This document shows positions 1 to 5,148 of a DNA stretch of 5,270 nt, piece after piece. The number at the start of each line of letters is the position of its first letter. Within the stretch, counting starts at the first letter, position 1. Source of the DNA: CAYXVJ01 sp964558445 (GTDB lineage: Bacteria; Bacillota; Clostridia; Saccharofermentanales; Fastidiosipilaceae); contig CAZLEA010000078.1 of assembly GCA_964558445.1 (NCBI GenBank), positions 1 to 5,270 of the forward strand, written 5' to 3'. Made by a program: the position numbers and the translations under genes. The notes under the pieces were generated by a model. That model searched no databases. It was not told where the DNA came from and was given only the letters and a program-made list of their open reading frames with translations.

Positions 1-381
1 ATCTTGATGAATCACGTAATCTGGGACAAGAACTTCACCATACCGAGCTTCGATCGAGAGGATCCTCTGGCGAAGTATCACGTGGCACTGCGTCGCGGTG
101 CGCTAATGCTGGCTCTGGACGATCGTCTGGGTGTGGAAGCCGATGCCGTCGTACCGATTCGAATTGGTGCCGATGATACTATAGAGACGGTAGTCGTTCA
201 TACCGGAATTATGGGAAGTGATGGGCAGGTTGTTGAGGGGGAAGAGATGCCCTTTGCATATATAATTAGTGTAGATGTGCCCTTGATTGATGGTCGCTAT
301 GTACGCATGACGGACTATGCCTCTGCCGGTAAGCTCTGGACTGAGGAATGTCGGATGGCGGTGTGGATTAGACGGGCTTAA
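1..381 (+). CDS. C-terminal part of a DUF1680/GH127-type glycoside hydrolase (5' end outside window)
   Basis: The frame is open from the first base and ends at TAA 379-381, so this is the last ~127 codons of a longer gene; the TTG at 4 and ATG at 7 are probably internal codons. The text resembles the C-terminal beta-sandwich end of DUF1680 proteins: 'YHVALRRGALMLALDDRLG' fits the family's 'vAlxrGPlvLAxDxRlG' segment, and the ending 'DYASAGKLWTEECRMAVWIRRA' fits the typical 'DYASAGxxWxexSrmxvW' terminus. The founding activity of GH127 is beta-L-arabinofuranosidase, but DUF1680 spans several GH families, and the catalytic domain with its Cys/Glu centre lies upstream, so substrate and activity cannot be judged. 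No signal peptide can be assessed. A promoter for the next gene begins 2 bp after the stop, so the regulator may be transcribed separately. Family assignment is from memory of family motifs and is fairly confident; enzymatic specificity is unknown. Confidence 0.72.
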   Translation: MLMNHVIWDKNFTIPSFDREDPLAKYHVALRRGALMLALDDRLGVEADAVVPIRIGADDTIETVVVHTGIMGSDGQVVEGEEMPFAYIISVDVPLIDGRYVRMTDYASAGKLWTEECRMAVWIRRA

Positions 382-382
382 C

Positions 383-411
383 TTGATTGGATCTGTTTGG
401 TTAACTATATT
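383..411 (+). promoter_or_regulatory. Predicted sigma-A promoter of the LacI-family regulator gene
   Basis: TTGATT (383-388) and TATATT (406-411) are separated by exactly 17 bp, close to the sigma-A consensus, and lie 2 bp beyond the stop of the glycosidase gene. Transcription would start near 418, giving a leader of about 80 nt before the regulator's ATG at 500. No terminator-like hairpin separates it from the glycosidase gene, so readthrough from upstream may also feed the regulator. The short dyad GATT-G-AATC (413-421) falls at the predicted start site, but it is too small to call an operator. Confidence 0.55.
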
Positions 412-428
412 AGATTGAATCAGTTCTC

Positions 429-446
429 TGCTTACCGTGCTTACCG
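429..446 (+). repeat. Perfect tandem 9-bp repeat in the regulator leader
   Basis: TGCTTACCG occurs twice back to back (429-437 and 438-446). It sits inside the predicted 5' leader of the LacI-family gene. The core GCTTAC of either copy is complementary to GTAAGC at 477-482, just upstream of the Shine-Dalgarno region (485-494), so alternative 6-bp pairings are possible. It may equally be a slippage duplication without function. Confidence 0.6.
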
Positions 447-499
447 AAGCTTGCCTACTTGTGATATCCTCAATCTGTAAGCTAGAGAGGGGAGCTAAG

Positions 500-1480
500 A
501 TGATCACAATCAAGGACATAGCGAAACGAGCCGGTGTCACGCCGACGACGGTCTCTCGGGTGATCAACAACCGAGGCTATATCAGCGAAGAGACAAGAGC
601 GAAGGTGATGGAGGTCATGCGAGAGCTAAACTACCAACCCAACGAAGTGGCTCGCTCACTGGGGAAGAAGCATACGCATACCGTTGGTCTGATTGTGCCG
701 CATGTGATACATCCGTTCTTCTCCGAATTAATTCACCATCTCGAAGCAGAAGCTACAGCTGAGGGTTATAAGATTCTGCTCTGTAATTCTCGGGATCAGC
801 GCGAACGAGAACTAGAATACATCGACATGTTCATCTCGAATCGGGTATCGGGAATTATCCTTTGTAGTCAGTATCTGGATACCGAGATGTTTAGTGAACT
901 CAACATCCCACTGATCAATCTTGAGCGCGAAGACCTATCTAGTGCCATCAGTATCCAATCTGATAACTATCTGGGCGGCCAATTGGCGGCTCGACACCTC
1001 ATCGAAACAGGGGCTAAGCAGTTACTGCATATCGGAGGTGAGGTCCGTAGAGATGTGCCGGCAAGTCGTCGTTGGGATGGCTTCAAGGATGTTTGTGCAG
1101 AACATGGTGTGGCTTGCGAACTGTATATCACAGATCTCGAAGCATATCAATCGATGGAATACTACGAGCTCATCCGTAGTGTCCTTGAAGCTCGGCCGAG
1201 GGTCGATGGTATCTTCACCAGCAGTGATCTCATCGCGGCTCAAATCATACAAGTTTGTGCAGAGAAGGGGATAACAGTCCCCGGAGACATCGCCGTCGTC
1301 GGTTATGATGACACCTTCTTGGCGCGCTTGACCACACCAACTATCACTACGATACATCAGGAAATCCCTGAGATGGCGAGGTTAGCGATCGATTGCATCC
1401 TGGCTTCGCAGAAGGGTGAAGTGACTGAAACCAAGTATGTTCTGCCTGTCACACTAGTCAAACGATCCTCCACGAAATAA
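500..1480 (+). CDS. LacI/GalR-family transcriptional regulator
   Basis: A 326-residue protein, normal length for the family. Residues 1-25 form the classic N-terminal helix-turn-helix (MITIKDIAKRAGVTPTTVSR, then VINNRG). 'LNYQPNEVARSLGKK' (43-57) is the hinge region joining the DNA-binding head to the core. The periplasmic-binding-protein-like core starts at 'THTVGLIVP' (59-67) and includes 'SRRWDGF' (189-195), in the region where the Arg that contacts the sugar usually lies, and 'VVGYDD' (266-271), which ends in the usual ligand-contact acidic pair. ATG 500 is chosen because GAGAGGGGAG (485-494) lies 5 nt upstream and the protein then begins exactly at the family start; a GTG at 437 would add 21 atypical residues. 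It lies directly upstream of the importer operon, whose promoter carries two dyads, so it is most likely the local sugar-responsive repressor. The effector is unknown. It contains no feature specific to CcpA that I can recognise. Confidence 0.93.
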   Translation: MITIKDIAKRAGVTPTTVSRVINNRGYISEETRAKVMEVMRELNYQPNEVARSLGKKHTHTVGLIVPHVIHPFFSELIHHLEAEATAEGYKILLCNSRDQRERELEYIDMFISNRVSGIILCSQYLDTEMFSELNIPLINLEREDLSSAISIQSDNYLGGQLAARHLIETGAKQLLHIGGEVRRDVPASRRWDGFKDVCAEHGVACELYITDLEAYQSMEYYELIRSVLEARPRVDGIFTSSDLIAAQIIQVCAEKGITVPGDIAVVGYDDTFLARLTTPTITTIHQEIPEMARLAIDCILASQKGEVTETKYVLPVTLVKRSSTK

Positions 1481-1552
1481 TTGAACTTGTACGCTTGCCT
1501 AAACAGAGTTCGGAGATTTGAGCATAATTAGATCGAATTGAATCCTTGATCT

Positions 1553-1595
1553 GTGCCATCTTCATATGTTATCGGTTGACATACGAAGGTGGCAC
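1553..1595. promoter_or_regulatory. 43-bp imperfect palindrome over the importer -35 region (candidate operator, possible lacI-type gene terminator)
   Basis: The outer arms GTGCCATCTTC (1553-1563) and GAAGGTGGCAC (1585-1595) match as inverted repeats at 10 of 11 positions, the eleventh being a G-T pair. Nested on the same centre (1574) is the 19-bp dyad TATGTTATCGGTTGACATA (1565-1583). Over the whole element 17 of 21 positions are Watson-Crick, 2 are G-T, and 2 are mismatched. The inner dyad contains the entire -35 box (1576-1581), so a bound repressor would block RNA polymerase. In a transcript arriving from the regulator gene the same sequence would fold as a hairpin followed by GTTTAT, so it could also act as a weak terminator. 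The geometry is seen directly; both functions are inferred. Confidence 0.6.
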
Positions 1596-1604
1596 GTTTA
1601 TACT
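1576..1604 (+). promoter_or_regulatory. Strong predicted sigma-A promoter of the importer operon
   Basis: A perfect -35 hexamer TTGACA (1576-1581), a 17-bp spacer and a near-perfect -10 hexamer TATACT (1599-1604). Transcription should start around 1611, giving a leader of roughly 50 nt before the binding-protein ATG at 1660. A near-consensus promoter with overlapping dyads is the usual architecture of a repressed inducible operon. Confidence 0.85.
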
Positions 1605-1626
1605 CAGGATATATTCATGAGAATGC

Positions 1627-1645
1627 TATGTGCATCGTGTACATA
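1627..1645. promoter_or_regulatory. 19-bp dyad downstream of the promoter (candidate second operator)
   Basis: TATGTGCATCGTGTACATA has 8-bp arms around TCG, with 7 of 8 positions Watson-Crick and one G-T pair. It shares length, centre type and TATGT...ACATA ends with the dyad at 1565-1583, matching it at 12 of 19 positions. It lies about 16-34 bp downstream of the predicted start of transcription, where a bound protein could act as a roadblock. Its last base is the first base of the Shine-Dalgarno AAGGAGG (1645-1651), so the same sequence in RNA could also fold next to the ribosome-binding site. LacI-family binding is inferred. Confidence 0.6.
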
Positions 1646-1659
1646 AGGAGGAAGATTGA

Positions 1660-3156
1660 ATGAAACAATGGAAGAGAATCGCATCAGCGGTACTGGCGTC
1701 ACTGCTAATCATCGGTACGGCTGCTTGCGGAACAAGCGGAGGGAGCAAGGGCTCCGAGAATCAAGGATCCGGCGCAGGCTATGACCTCTACATCTTCAAC
1801 ACCAAGGGTGAGAACGCTGATGCGATGGACGCAGCGGCCAAGGCCTTCGGTGAAGAGTTCGACGTGACCGTCAAGGTCTTCTCGCTCGGCTCCGGTACGA
1901 GCAGCGAGGATACACTACGCACCGAGATGAACTCGAAGAACAAGCCCGGCATCTTCTCCATCATGAACGCACAAGCCTTGGTCGAGTGGACCGAGGGTGG
2001 CTTCGCGATGGACCTGTCGAAGGCGAAGACCGAAGACTTCAAGAAGCTCGTTAGTGAGATTCCCGAGAGCTTCAATCTGACAGACGGTACGGCGAACTAC
2101 GGCATTCCCTACAATGTCGAGGGCTACGGCTACATCGTCGACACCCGCATGATCGACGACCTCTTCGGATCAGACAATACGGATAGCTTCGTCAAGGCGT
2201 TCCAGACCGCAAGCTACGATGAGTTCGAAGCGCTGGTGCATGCTCTGGCAGCATACATCGAAGACGGTACAGTCGGTAGCGTGACGCTCAGCGGTACAAG
2301 CTTCGACTTCCAAGCGGAGAAGACGGATCGCACAAACGGTCTCGAGGGTGTGTTCTCTGTCGCCGGTTCCGAGAAGTGGACCTATGGCGATCACTTCGTC
2401 AACATCGCGATCGATGCGATCTTCCGTGACTCGAAGGCGGCATCGGAAGCAACTCTAGAGCAACTCGAAGCCGGTAAGGGCGCGGTCAAGGCATATGCCA
2501 AGGCGCTCGATCTGAAGACCAGTAATGCGACGACCGACCGCGGTCCGGACCTCATCAATGCGACGTCGAATGGTTATGATCCGTCTGTCGCGACCTTTGC
2601 TAATGGGAAGGCCGTCTTCCTCAAACAAGGTAACTGGGCGTACGAGAACATCAAGAAGGCGAACAGCGATATTGTTGATACGCTAACCTTCTTACCTGTC
2701 AAGATGCCGTTCACGCAGGGCGACATCACAGCCGATGGCCAGACCGTGCAGCATATGCTCGAGTCGATTCCGGTCTTCGTGCCGAACTACTATGCGATCA
2801 ATGATAAGGTGAGCGATGCCGAGAAGGAGCTAGCCGAGAAGTTCTTGGTCTGGTTGAATACCTCCGAGGCGGGACAGAAGTTCATCGTCGAGGACATGGC
2901 GTTCATCCCGTATAACGCGGATCCGGCGACGACCTCTGCCGGTTACAGCCTGGGTGATTCGATCATCGAATACATCGCGGCAGACAGAACCCTGACCAAT
3001 GCTTACGCGGGTGCACCGTCGAACTGGTCCGGTGATACGTTTGGTCAGTACCTGATGGAGAACTACATCAACAAGGCAGAATGGGCCGATAACGCTTACG
3101 ATGACATCGCAGATTACTTCGTGTCAAGCTGGGCGGAGATGGCTAATCTGAAATAA
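1660..3156 (+). CDS. Lipoprotein extracellular sugar-binding protein of a CUT1 ABC importer
   Basis: A 498-residue family-1 extracellular solute-binding protein. The N-terminus is a lipoprotein signal: basic MKQWKR, hydrophobic stretch (7-18), then GTAAC with the acylated Cys at 23. Thr at -3 of the lipobox is less usual than Leu or Val. A Gly/Ser-rich linker follows. Typical SBP features include 'GIPYNVEGYGYIVD' (148-161), 'FANGKAVFLKQGNW' (313-326) near the hinge, and 'FLVWLNTSEAGQKFI' (395-409) followed by 'FIPYN' (415-419). The protein is longer than the usual ~400-450 residues, with about 80 residues after the FIPYN block. The start is set by AAGGAGG (1645-1651), 8 nt before ATG. It is the first gene of the operon behind a strong promoter, and C-ending codons (TTC, ATC, AAC, GAC) look frequent, consistent with high expression. 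It would capture an oligosaccharide outside the membrane for the two downstream permeases. Substrate is not predictable from sequence alone. Confidence 0.93.
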   Translation: MKQWKRIASAVLASLLIIGTAACGTSGGSKGSENQGSGAGYDLYIFNTKGENADAMDAAAKAFGEEFDVTVKVFSLGSGTSSEDTLRTEMNSKNKPGIFSIMNAQALVEWTEGGFAMDLSKAKTEDFKKLVSEIPESFNLTDGTANYGIPYNVEGYGYIVDTRMIDDLFGSDNTDSFVKAFQTASYDEFEALVHALAAYIEDGTVGSVTLSGTSFDFQAEKTDRTNGLEGVFSVAGSEKWTYGDHFVNIAIDAIFRDSKAASEATLEQLEAGKGAVKAYAKALDLKTSNATTDRGPDLINATSNGYDPSVATFANGKAVFLKQGNWAYENIKKANSDIVDTLTFLPVKMPFTQGDITADGQTVQHMLESIPVFVPNYYAINDKVSDAEKELAEKFLVWLNTSEAGQKFIVEDMAFIPYNADPATTSAGYSLGDSIIEYIAADRTLTNAYAGAPSNWSGDTFGQYLMENYINKAEWADNAYDDIADYFVSSWAEMANLK

Positions 3157-3165
3157 CTAAGTCTA

Positions 3166-3224
3166 AGGGAGGCTGCATGGGAGTCTCGGTCGATTATGGC
3201 CTAAGTCTCTCGTGTGGCCTCCTT
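3166..3224 (+). promoter_or_regulatory. Long intercistronic RNA hairpin between binding-protein and permease genes
   Basis: Bases 3166-3183 pair with 3207-3224 in an uninterrupted 18-bp stem that includes five G-U pairs. After a T-T mismatch, two more pairs (3185-3205, 3186-3204) and an inner GGTC/GGCC stem (3188-3191 with 3198-3201) close on a 6-nt GATTAT loop. The wobbles would be A-C mismatches on the other strand, so the structure is meaningful mainly in operon mRNA. No U-run follows, so it is not a standard terminator. Starting 9 nt after the binding-protein stop, it fits an element that stabilises the upstream mRNA or lowers permease expression, as known in the malE-malF type of arrangement. 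The function is inferred. Confidence 0.65.
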
Positions 3225-3239
3225 GTACTATACGGATAG
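3177..3239 (+). CDS. Possible 20-codon leader ORF inside the intercistronic hairpin
   Basis: ATG at 3177 follows the strong Shine-Dalgarno AAGGGAGG (3165-3172) by 4 nt, and the frame runs 20 codons (MGVSVDYG...LLVLYG) to TAG 3237-3239. It ends 16 nt before the permease ATG at 3256 and is in a different frame from the permease. Its ribosome-binding site forms the 5' arm of the hairpin, whose 3' arm contains GCCTCCTT. If translated, ribosomes would open the hairpin and could deliver initiation to the permease RBS. The peptide matches nothing I recognise and shows no run of regulatory codons. It could be chance, because a purine-rich hairpin arm resembles an RBS. Confidence 0.25.
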   Translation: MGVSVDYGLSLSCGLLVLYG

Positions 3240-3255
3240 GGGTACGGAGGGTCTT

Positions 3256-4152
3256 ATGGACAAGTACTACAGAAAGAAGATACTACCGCTTGCCTTCCCG
3301 GCATTGGTCTTGTTTAGTATGGTGATCGTGATCCCCTTCGGGCTAGGTGTTATCTACTCGTTTACGGCGTGGAGAGGCACCTATTTCTCCGGAGGGGATC
3401 ACTTCTGGGAGGCGTTCGTTGGGTTTGAGAATTATGCCAAGGCCTTCGATTCACAGAGGTTTCGCGACTCGTTTGTCTACACGCTGAAGTTCACGCTGGT
3501 CGCAGTAGTTGTGATCAATGTCGTCTCGCTCGGCATCTCGCTGATGCTCTCGAGTGTGAGGAAGGCGGGATCGCTCTATCGAACCGTCTACTTCCTGCCA
3601 AATCTGCTCGGCGGCCTCGCGCTCGGTTATATCTGGCAGTTCGTGTTCGAAGTGGTGTTCTCGAAGATCTTGTTCGCCGAGAGTGGCATCGTTTCGATTC
3701 CGGCGCTGGTCAATATGACGCAGGATAATACGAAGGCGCTGTTCGCCCTCGTGATCCTCTTCACATGGCAGATGGCAGGCTACATGATGATCATCTACAC
3801 TGCAGGGCTCAACAACATACCGGCTGATCTGACAGAAGCGGCCTCGATCGATGGAGCAAACGTGTTCCAGCGCTTCCGCCATATCACGGTGCCGATGCTG
3901 ATGCCGTCGTTTACGATCGTGTTCTTCTTGACCTTATCCAAGTGCTTCATGCTGCTCGATCAGAATATCGCGCTGACAGACGGTAACTTCGGGACAAGGA
4001 TGCTGGCTATGCAGATTCTGAGGACGACGCGTGACAGCTCGCCGCCGGACTATGGTCTGGCTCAGGCTCAGGCTGTTATCTTCTTCGTCTTGATTGCTGC
4101 CGTGACGCTGCTTCAAGTATCGATCACATCGCGTAAGGAGGTGGAGCTATGA
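3256..4152 (+). CDS. Sugar ABC transporter permease, MalF/UgpA-like (CUT1)
   Basis: A 298-residue inner-membrane protein with about six membrane segments. The first (~9-34) starts in ILPLAFPALVLFSMVIVIPF, later ones lie near 70-95, 103-128 and 160-185, and two follow the coupling loop. The binding-protein-dependent transport signature (EAA motif) is at 194-213, beginning EAASIDGAN and ending ITVP; it contacts the ATPase subunit. Length is normal for a MalF-like CUT1 permease lacking the large periplasmic loop of E. coli MalF. ATG 3256 is chosen because GGAGGG (3246-3251) lies 4 nt upstream and the protein begins with the family's usual short basic N-terminus. The in-frame GTG at 3214 would add 14 residues and lies inside the hairpin arm. 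It is the second gene of the operon, 99 nt after the binding protein, and overlaps the next permease by 4 bp. It should pair with that protein as a heterodimeric channel. Confidence 0.93.
   Translation: MDKYYRKKILPLAFPALVLFSMVIVIPFGLGVIYSFTAWRGTYFSGGDHFWEAFVGFENYAKAFDSQRFRDSFVYTLKFTLVAVVVINVVSLGISLMLSSVRKAGSLYRTVYFLPNLLGGLALGYIWQFVFEVVFSKILFAESGIVSIPALVNMTQDNTKALFALVILFTWQMAGYMMIIYTAGLNNIPADLTEAASIDGANVFQRFRHITVPMLMPSFTIVFFLTLSKCFMLLDQNIALTDGNFGTRMLAMQILRTTRDSSPPDYGLAQAQAVIFFVLIAAVTLLQVSITSRKEVEL
4134..4143 (+). promoter_or_regulatory. Very strong Shine-Dalgarno of the second permease
   Basis: TAAGGAGGTG is complementary over ten bases to the 3' end of Bacillota 16S rRNA and lies inside the last codons of the preceding permease, 5 nt before ATG 4149. 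With the ATGA stop/start overlap it supports coupled, near-equimolar synthesis of the two permeases and fixes the start of the second. Confidence 0.85.
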
Positions 4153-4997
4153 AGACGATGGCTAAACCCAGACAAATCGGTCAAGTGGTCTACCATCTGG
4201 TGCTCGGAATTGTGGCACTGGGGACACTCGCCCCGCTCGCTCTGCTGCTGATTAACGCGTTTAAGTCGAATAACGAGATTGTCGATTCGCCGGTGGCGCT
4301 GCCGAGCATCTGGTCGTTCCAATATATTATCAGTGCGGCGAGTCAGATCAACTTCTTCCGTTCGATCTGGATTACGTTTGTGATCACTTGCTTGTCTGTT
4401 GGGCTCCTGGTACTAGTCTCCTCGCTTGCCGCTTGGGTGATGGTGCGGAGCCGTACGAAGTTTGCGACGGGCTTGTATCTGGCGTTTACCGCTGCGATGC
4501 TGATTCCGTTCCAATCGCTGATGTATCCGCTGCTCGAGATCTTCGATAAGATTGGGCTTAAGAACGTGCCCGGACTGATTATCATGTACGGTGGTTTCGG
4601 GCTGAGTATGTCCGTGTTTTTGTACCATGGGTTTATCAAGAGCGTGCCGCAGTCGCTTGAGGAAGCCGCTATTATTGATGGTGCGAATATCCTGCAAATG
4701 TTCTTCCGTATCGTGTTCCCGCTGCTGAAGAATATCACGGTGACCGTGGTTGTGCTGAACAGCATGTGGATCTGGAACGACTACTTGCTGCCGTTCCTTG
4801 TGATCGGGAACAGTGAGGGAGTGAAGACATTAACACTGGAGCTGTACTTCGCGAAGCTCACGTCAGGTCAATATGGTAATCCGTGGGAGCTGATCTTCCC
4901 GGCTGTGTTCGTGACGATTATCCCGATCGTGGTGCTGTATGTATTCTTGCAGAAGTACATCGTGACCGGTGTTGTGGATGGTGCGGTGAAGCAGTAG
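4149..4997 (+). CDS. Sugar ABC transporter permease, MalG/AraQ-like (CUT1)
   Basis: A 282-residue inner-membrane protein of the length usual for MalG-like permeases. The first membrane segment (~15-38) leads into 'LLINAFKSNNEI', a typical MalG-type opening, followed by 'LPSIWSFQYI'. Further segments include the stretch around 74-98 and 'LYLAFTAAMLIPFQSLMYPL', where IPF-Q matches a conserved part of the family. The EAA motif runs 172-191, from EAAIIDGAN to IVFP, and is followed by 'NSMWIWNDYLLPFLV', another family hallmark. The C-terminal segment ends in 'LQKYIVTGVVDGAVKQ', matching the usual 'qryiv.Gl..GavKg' ending. It is the last gene of the operon, translationally coupled to the first permease by an ATGA overlap. 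No ATP-binding subunit follows, so the transporter should use a shared MsmX/UgpC-type ATPase encoded elsewhere. AraQ-like naming reflects similarity only and does not establish arabinose transport. Confidence 0.94.
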   Translation: MKTMAKPRQIGQVVYHLVLGIVALGTLAPLALLLINAFKSNNEIVDSPVALPSIWSFQYIISAASQINFFRSIWITFVITCLSVGLLVLVSSLAAWVMVRSRTKFATGLYLAFTAAMLIPFQSLMYPLLEIFDKIGLKNVPGLIIMYGGFGLSMSVFLYHGFIKSVPQSLEEAAIIDGANILQMFFRIVFPLLKNITVTVVVLNSMWIWNDYLLPFLVIGNSEGVKTLTLELYFAKLTSGQYGNPWELIFPAVFVTIIPIVVLYVFLQKYIVTGVVDGAVKQ

Positions 4998-5025
4998 AAC
5001 ATGGAAATCAATTGAATCTGAGGTG

Positions 5026-5065
5026 GAGGTCCGTCCGGGTGTGAAGCCTGGGCGGATCTTGTTGT
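5026..5065 (+). terminator. Predicted intrinsic terminator of the importer operon
   Basis: Bases 5028-5039 (GGTCCGTCCGGG) pair with 5047-5058 (CCTGGGCGGATC) in a 12-bp stem without mismatches but with three G-U pairs, closed by the 7-nt loop TGTGAAG. Two further base pairs (5027-5059 and 5026-5060) can extend the foot. The T-rich stretch TTGTTGT (5059-5065) follows directly. It lies about 30 nt after the stop of the last permease, and the G-U pairs show that it is built for + strand RNA. The U-tract is interrupted by G, so termination may be incomplete. Confidence 0.8.
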
Positions 5066-5069
5066 ATGT

Positions 5070-5111
5070 GGGGAGAAGGGGAGAGAGTGGGTGTGTGGGG
5101 GAGGGTATGGG
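5070..5111 (+). other. Six-run G-quadruplex-forming motif after the terminator
   Basis: Runs of at least three G occur at 5070-5073, 5078-5081, 5089-5091, 5097-5101, 5103-5105 and 5109-5111, with intervening loops of 4, 7, 5, 1 and 3 nt. This satisfies the canonical G3+N1-7 pattern more than once over. From 5059 to 5111 the + strand contains no C at all. The motif is on the non-template strand of the operon, immediately past the terminator, where it could form in displaced DNA or in readthrough RNA. Formation in the cell is inferred. Confidence 0.6.
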
Positions 5112-5148
5112 CTTAGCATGGTACCTAATATAATTAGCATATTTGTAT

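Noticed and set aside
437..499. GTG-initiated 21-residue N-terminal extension of the LacI-family regulator
   Set aside because: LacI-family proteins begin at the helix-turn-helix, and ATG 500 has its own well-spaced Shine-Dalgarno; the GTG falls within the tandem repeat without a good RBS.
103..570. Antisense open frame of 155 codons spanning the glycosidase tail and regulator leader
   Set aside because: It lies opposite a recognisable coding region, crosses a promoter and an intergenic gap, and shows no family resemblance, so it is a shadow frame. The other antisense frames under the regulator, binding protein and permeases were rejected for the same reason.
1530..1552. Inverted repeat AGATC...GATCT after the regulator gene as its terminator
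   Set aside because: Only five perfect base pairs around a 13-nt loop, AT-rich, and no following T-run; the 43-bp palindrome just downstream is a much better candidate.
1567..1581. CcpA cre site at the importer promoter
   Set aside because: TGTTATCGGTTGACA has the central CG but one base too many and several mismatches to the 14-bp cre consensus; it fits better as part of the local dyad pair.
3225..3247. Small hairpin GTA-CTAT...ATAG-GGG-TAC upstream of the first permease
   Set aside because: Seven base pairs interrupted by a 3-nt bulge; it is too weak to call a separate element next to the much stronger 18-bp hairpin.
3214..3255. GTG-initiated 14-residue extension of the first permease
   Set aside because: The GTG is buried in the 3' arm of the hairpin with a pyrimidine-rich sequence nearby, whereas ATG 3256 has GGAGGG at good spacing and yields a normal permease N-terminus.
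5125..5137. TATAAT box within the palindrome CTAAT-ATA-ATTAG as a promoter for a downstream gene
   Set aside because: The -10 match at 5129-5134 is perfect, but no -35-like hexamer lies 16-18 bp upstream (the region is GGG-rich), and the only downstream frame is a transposase remnant.
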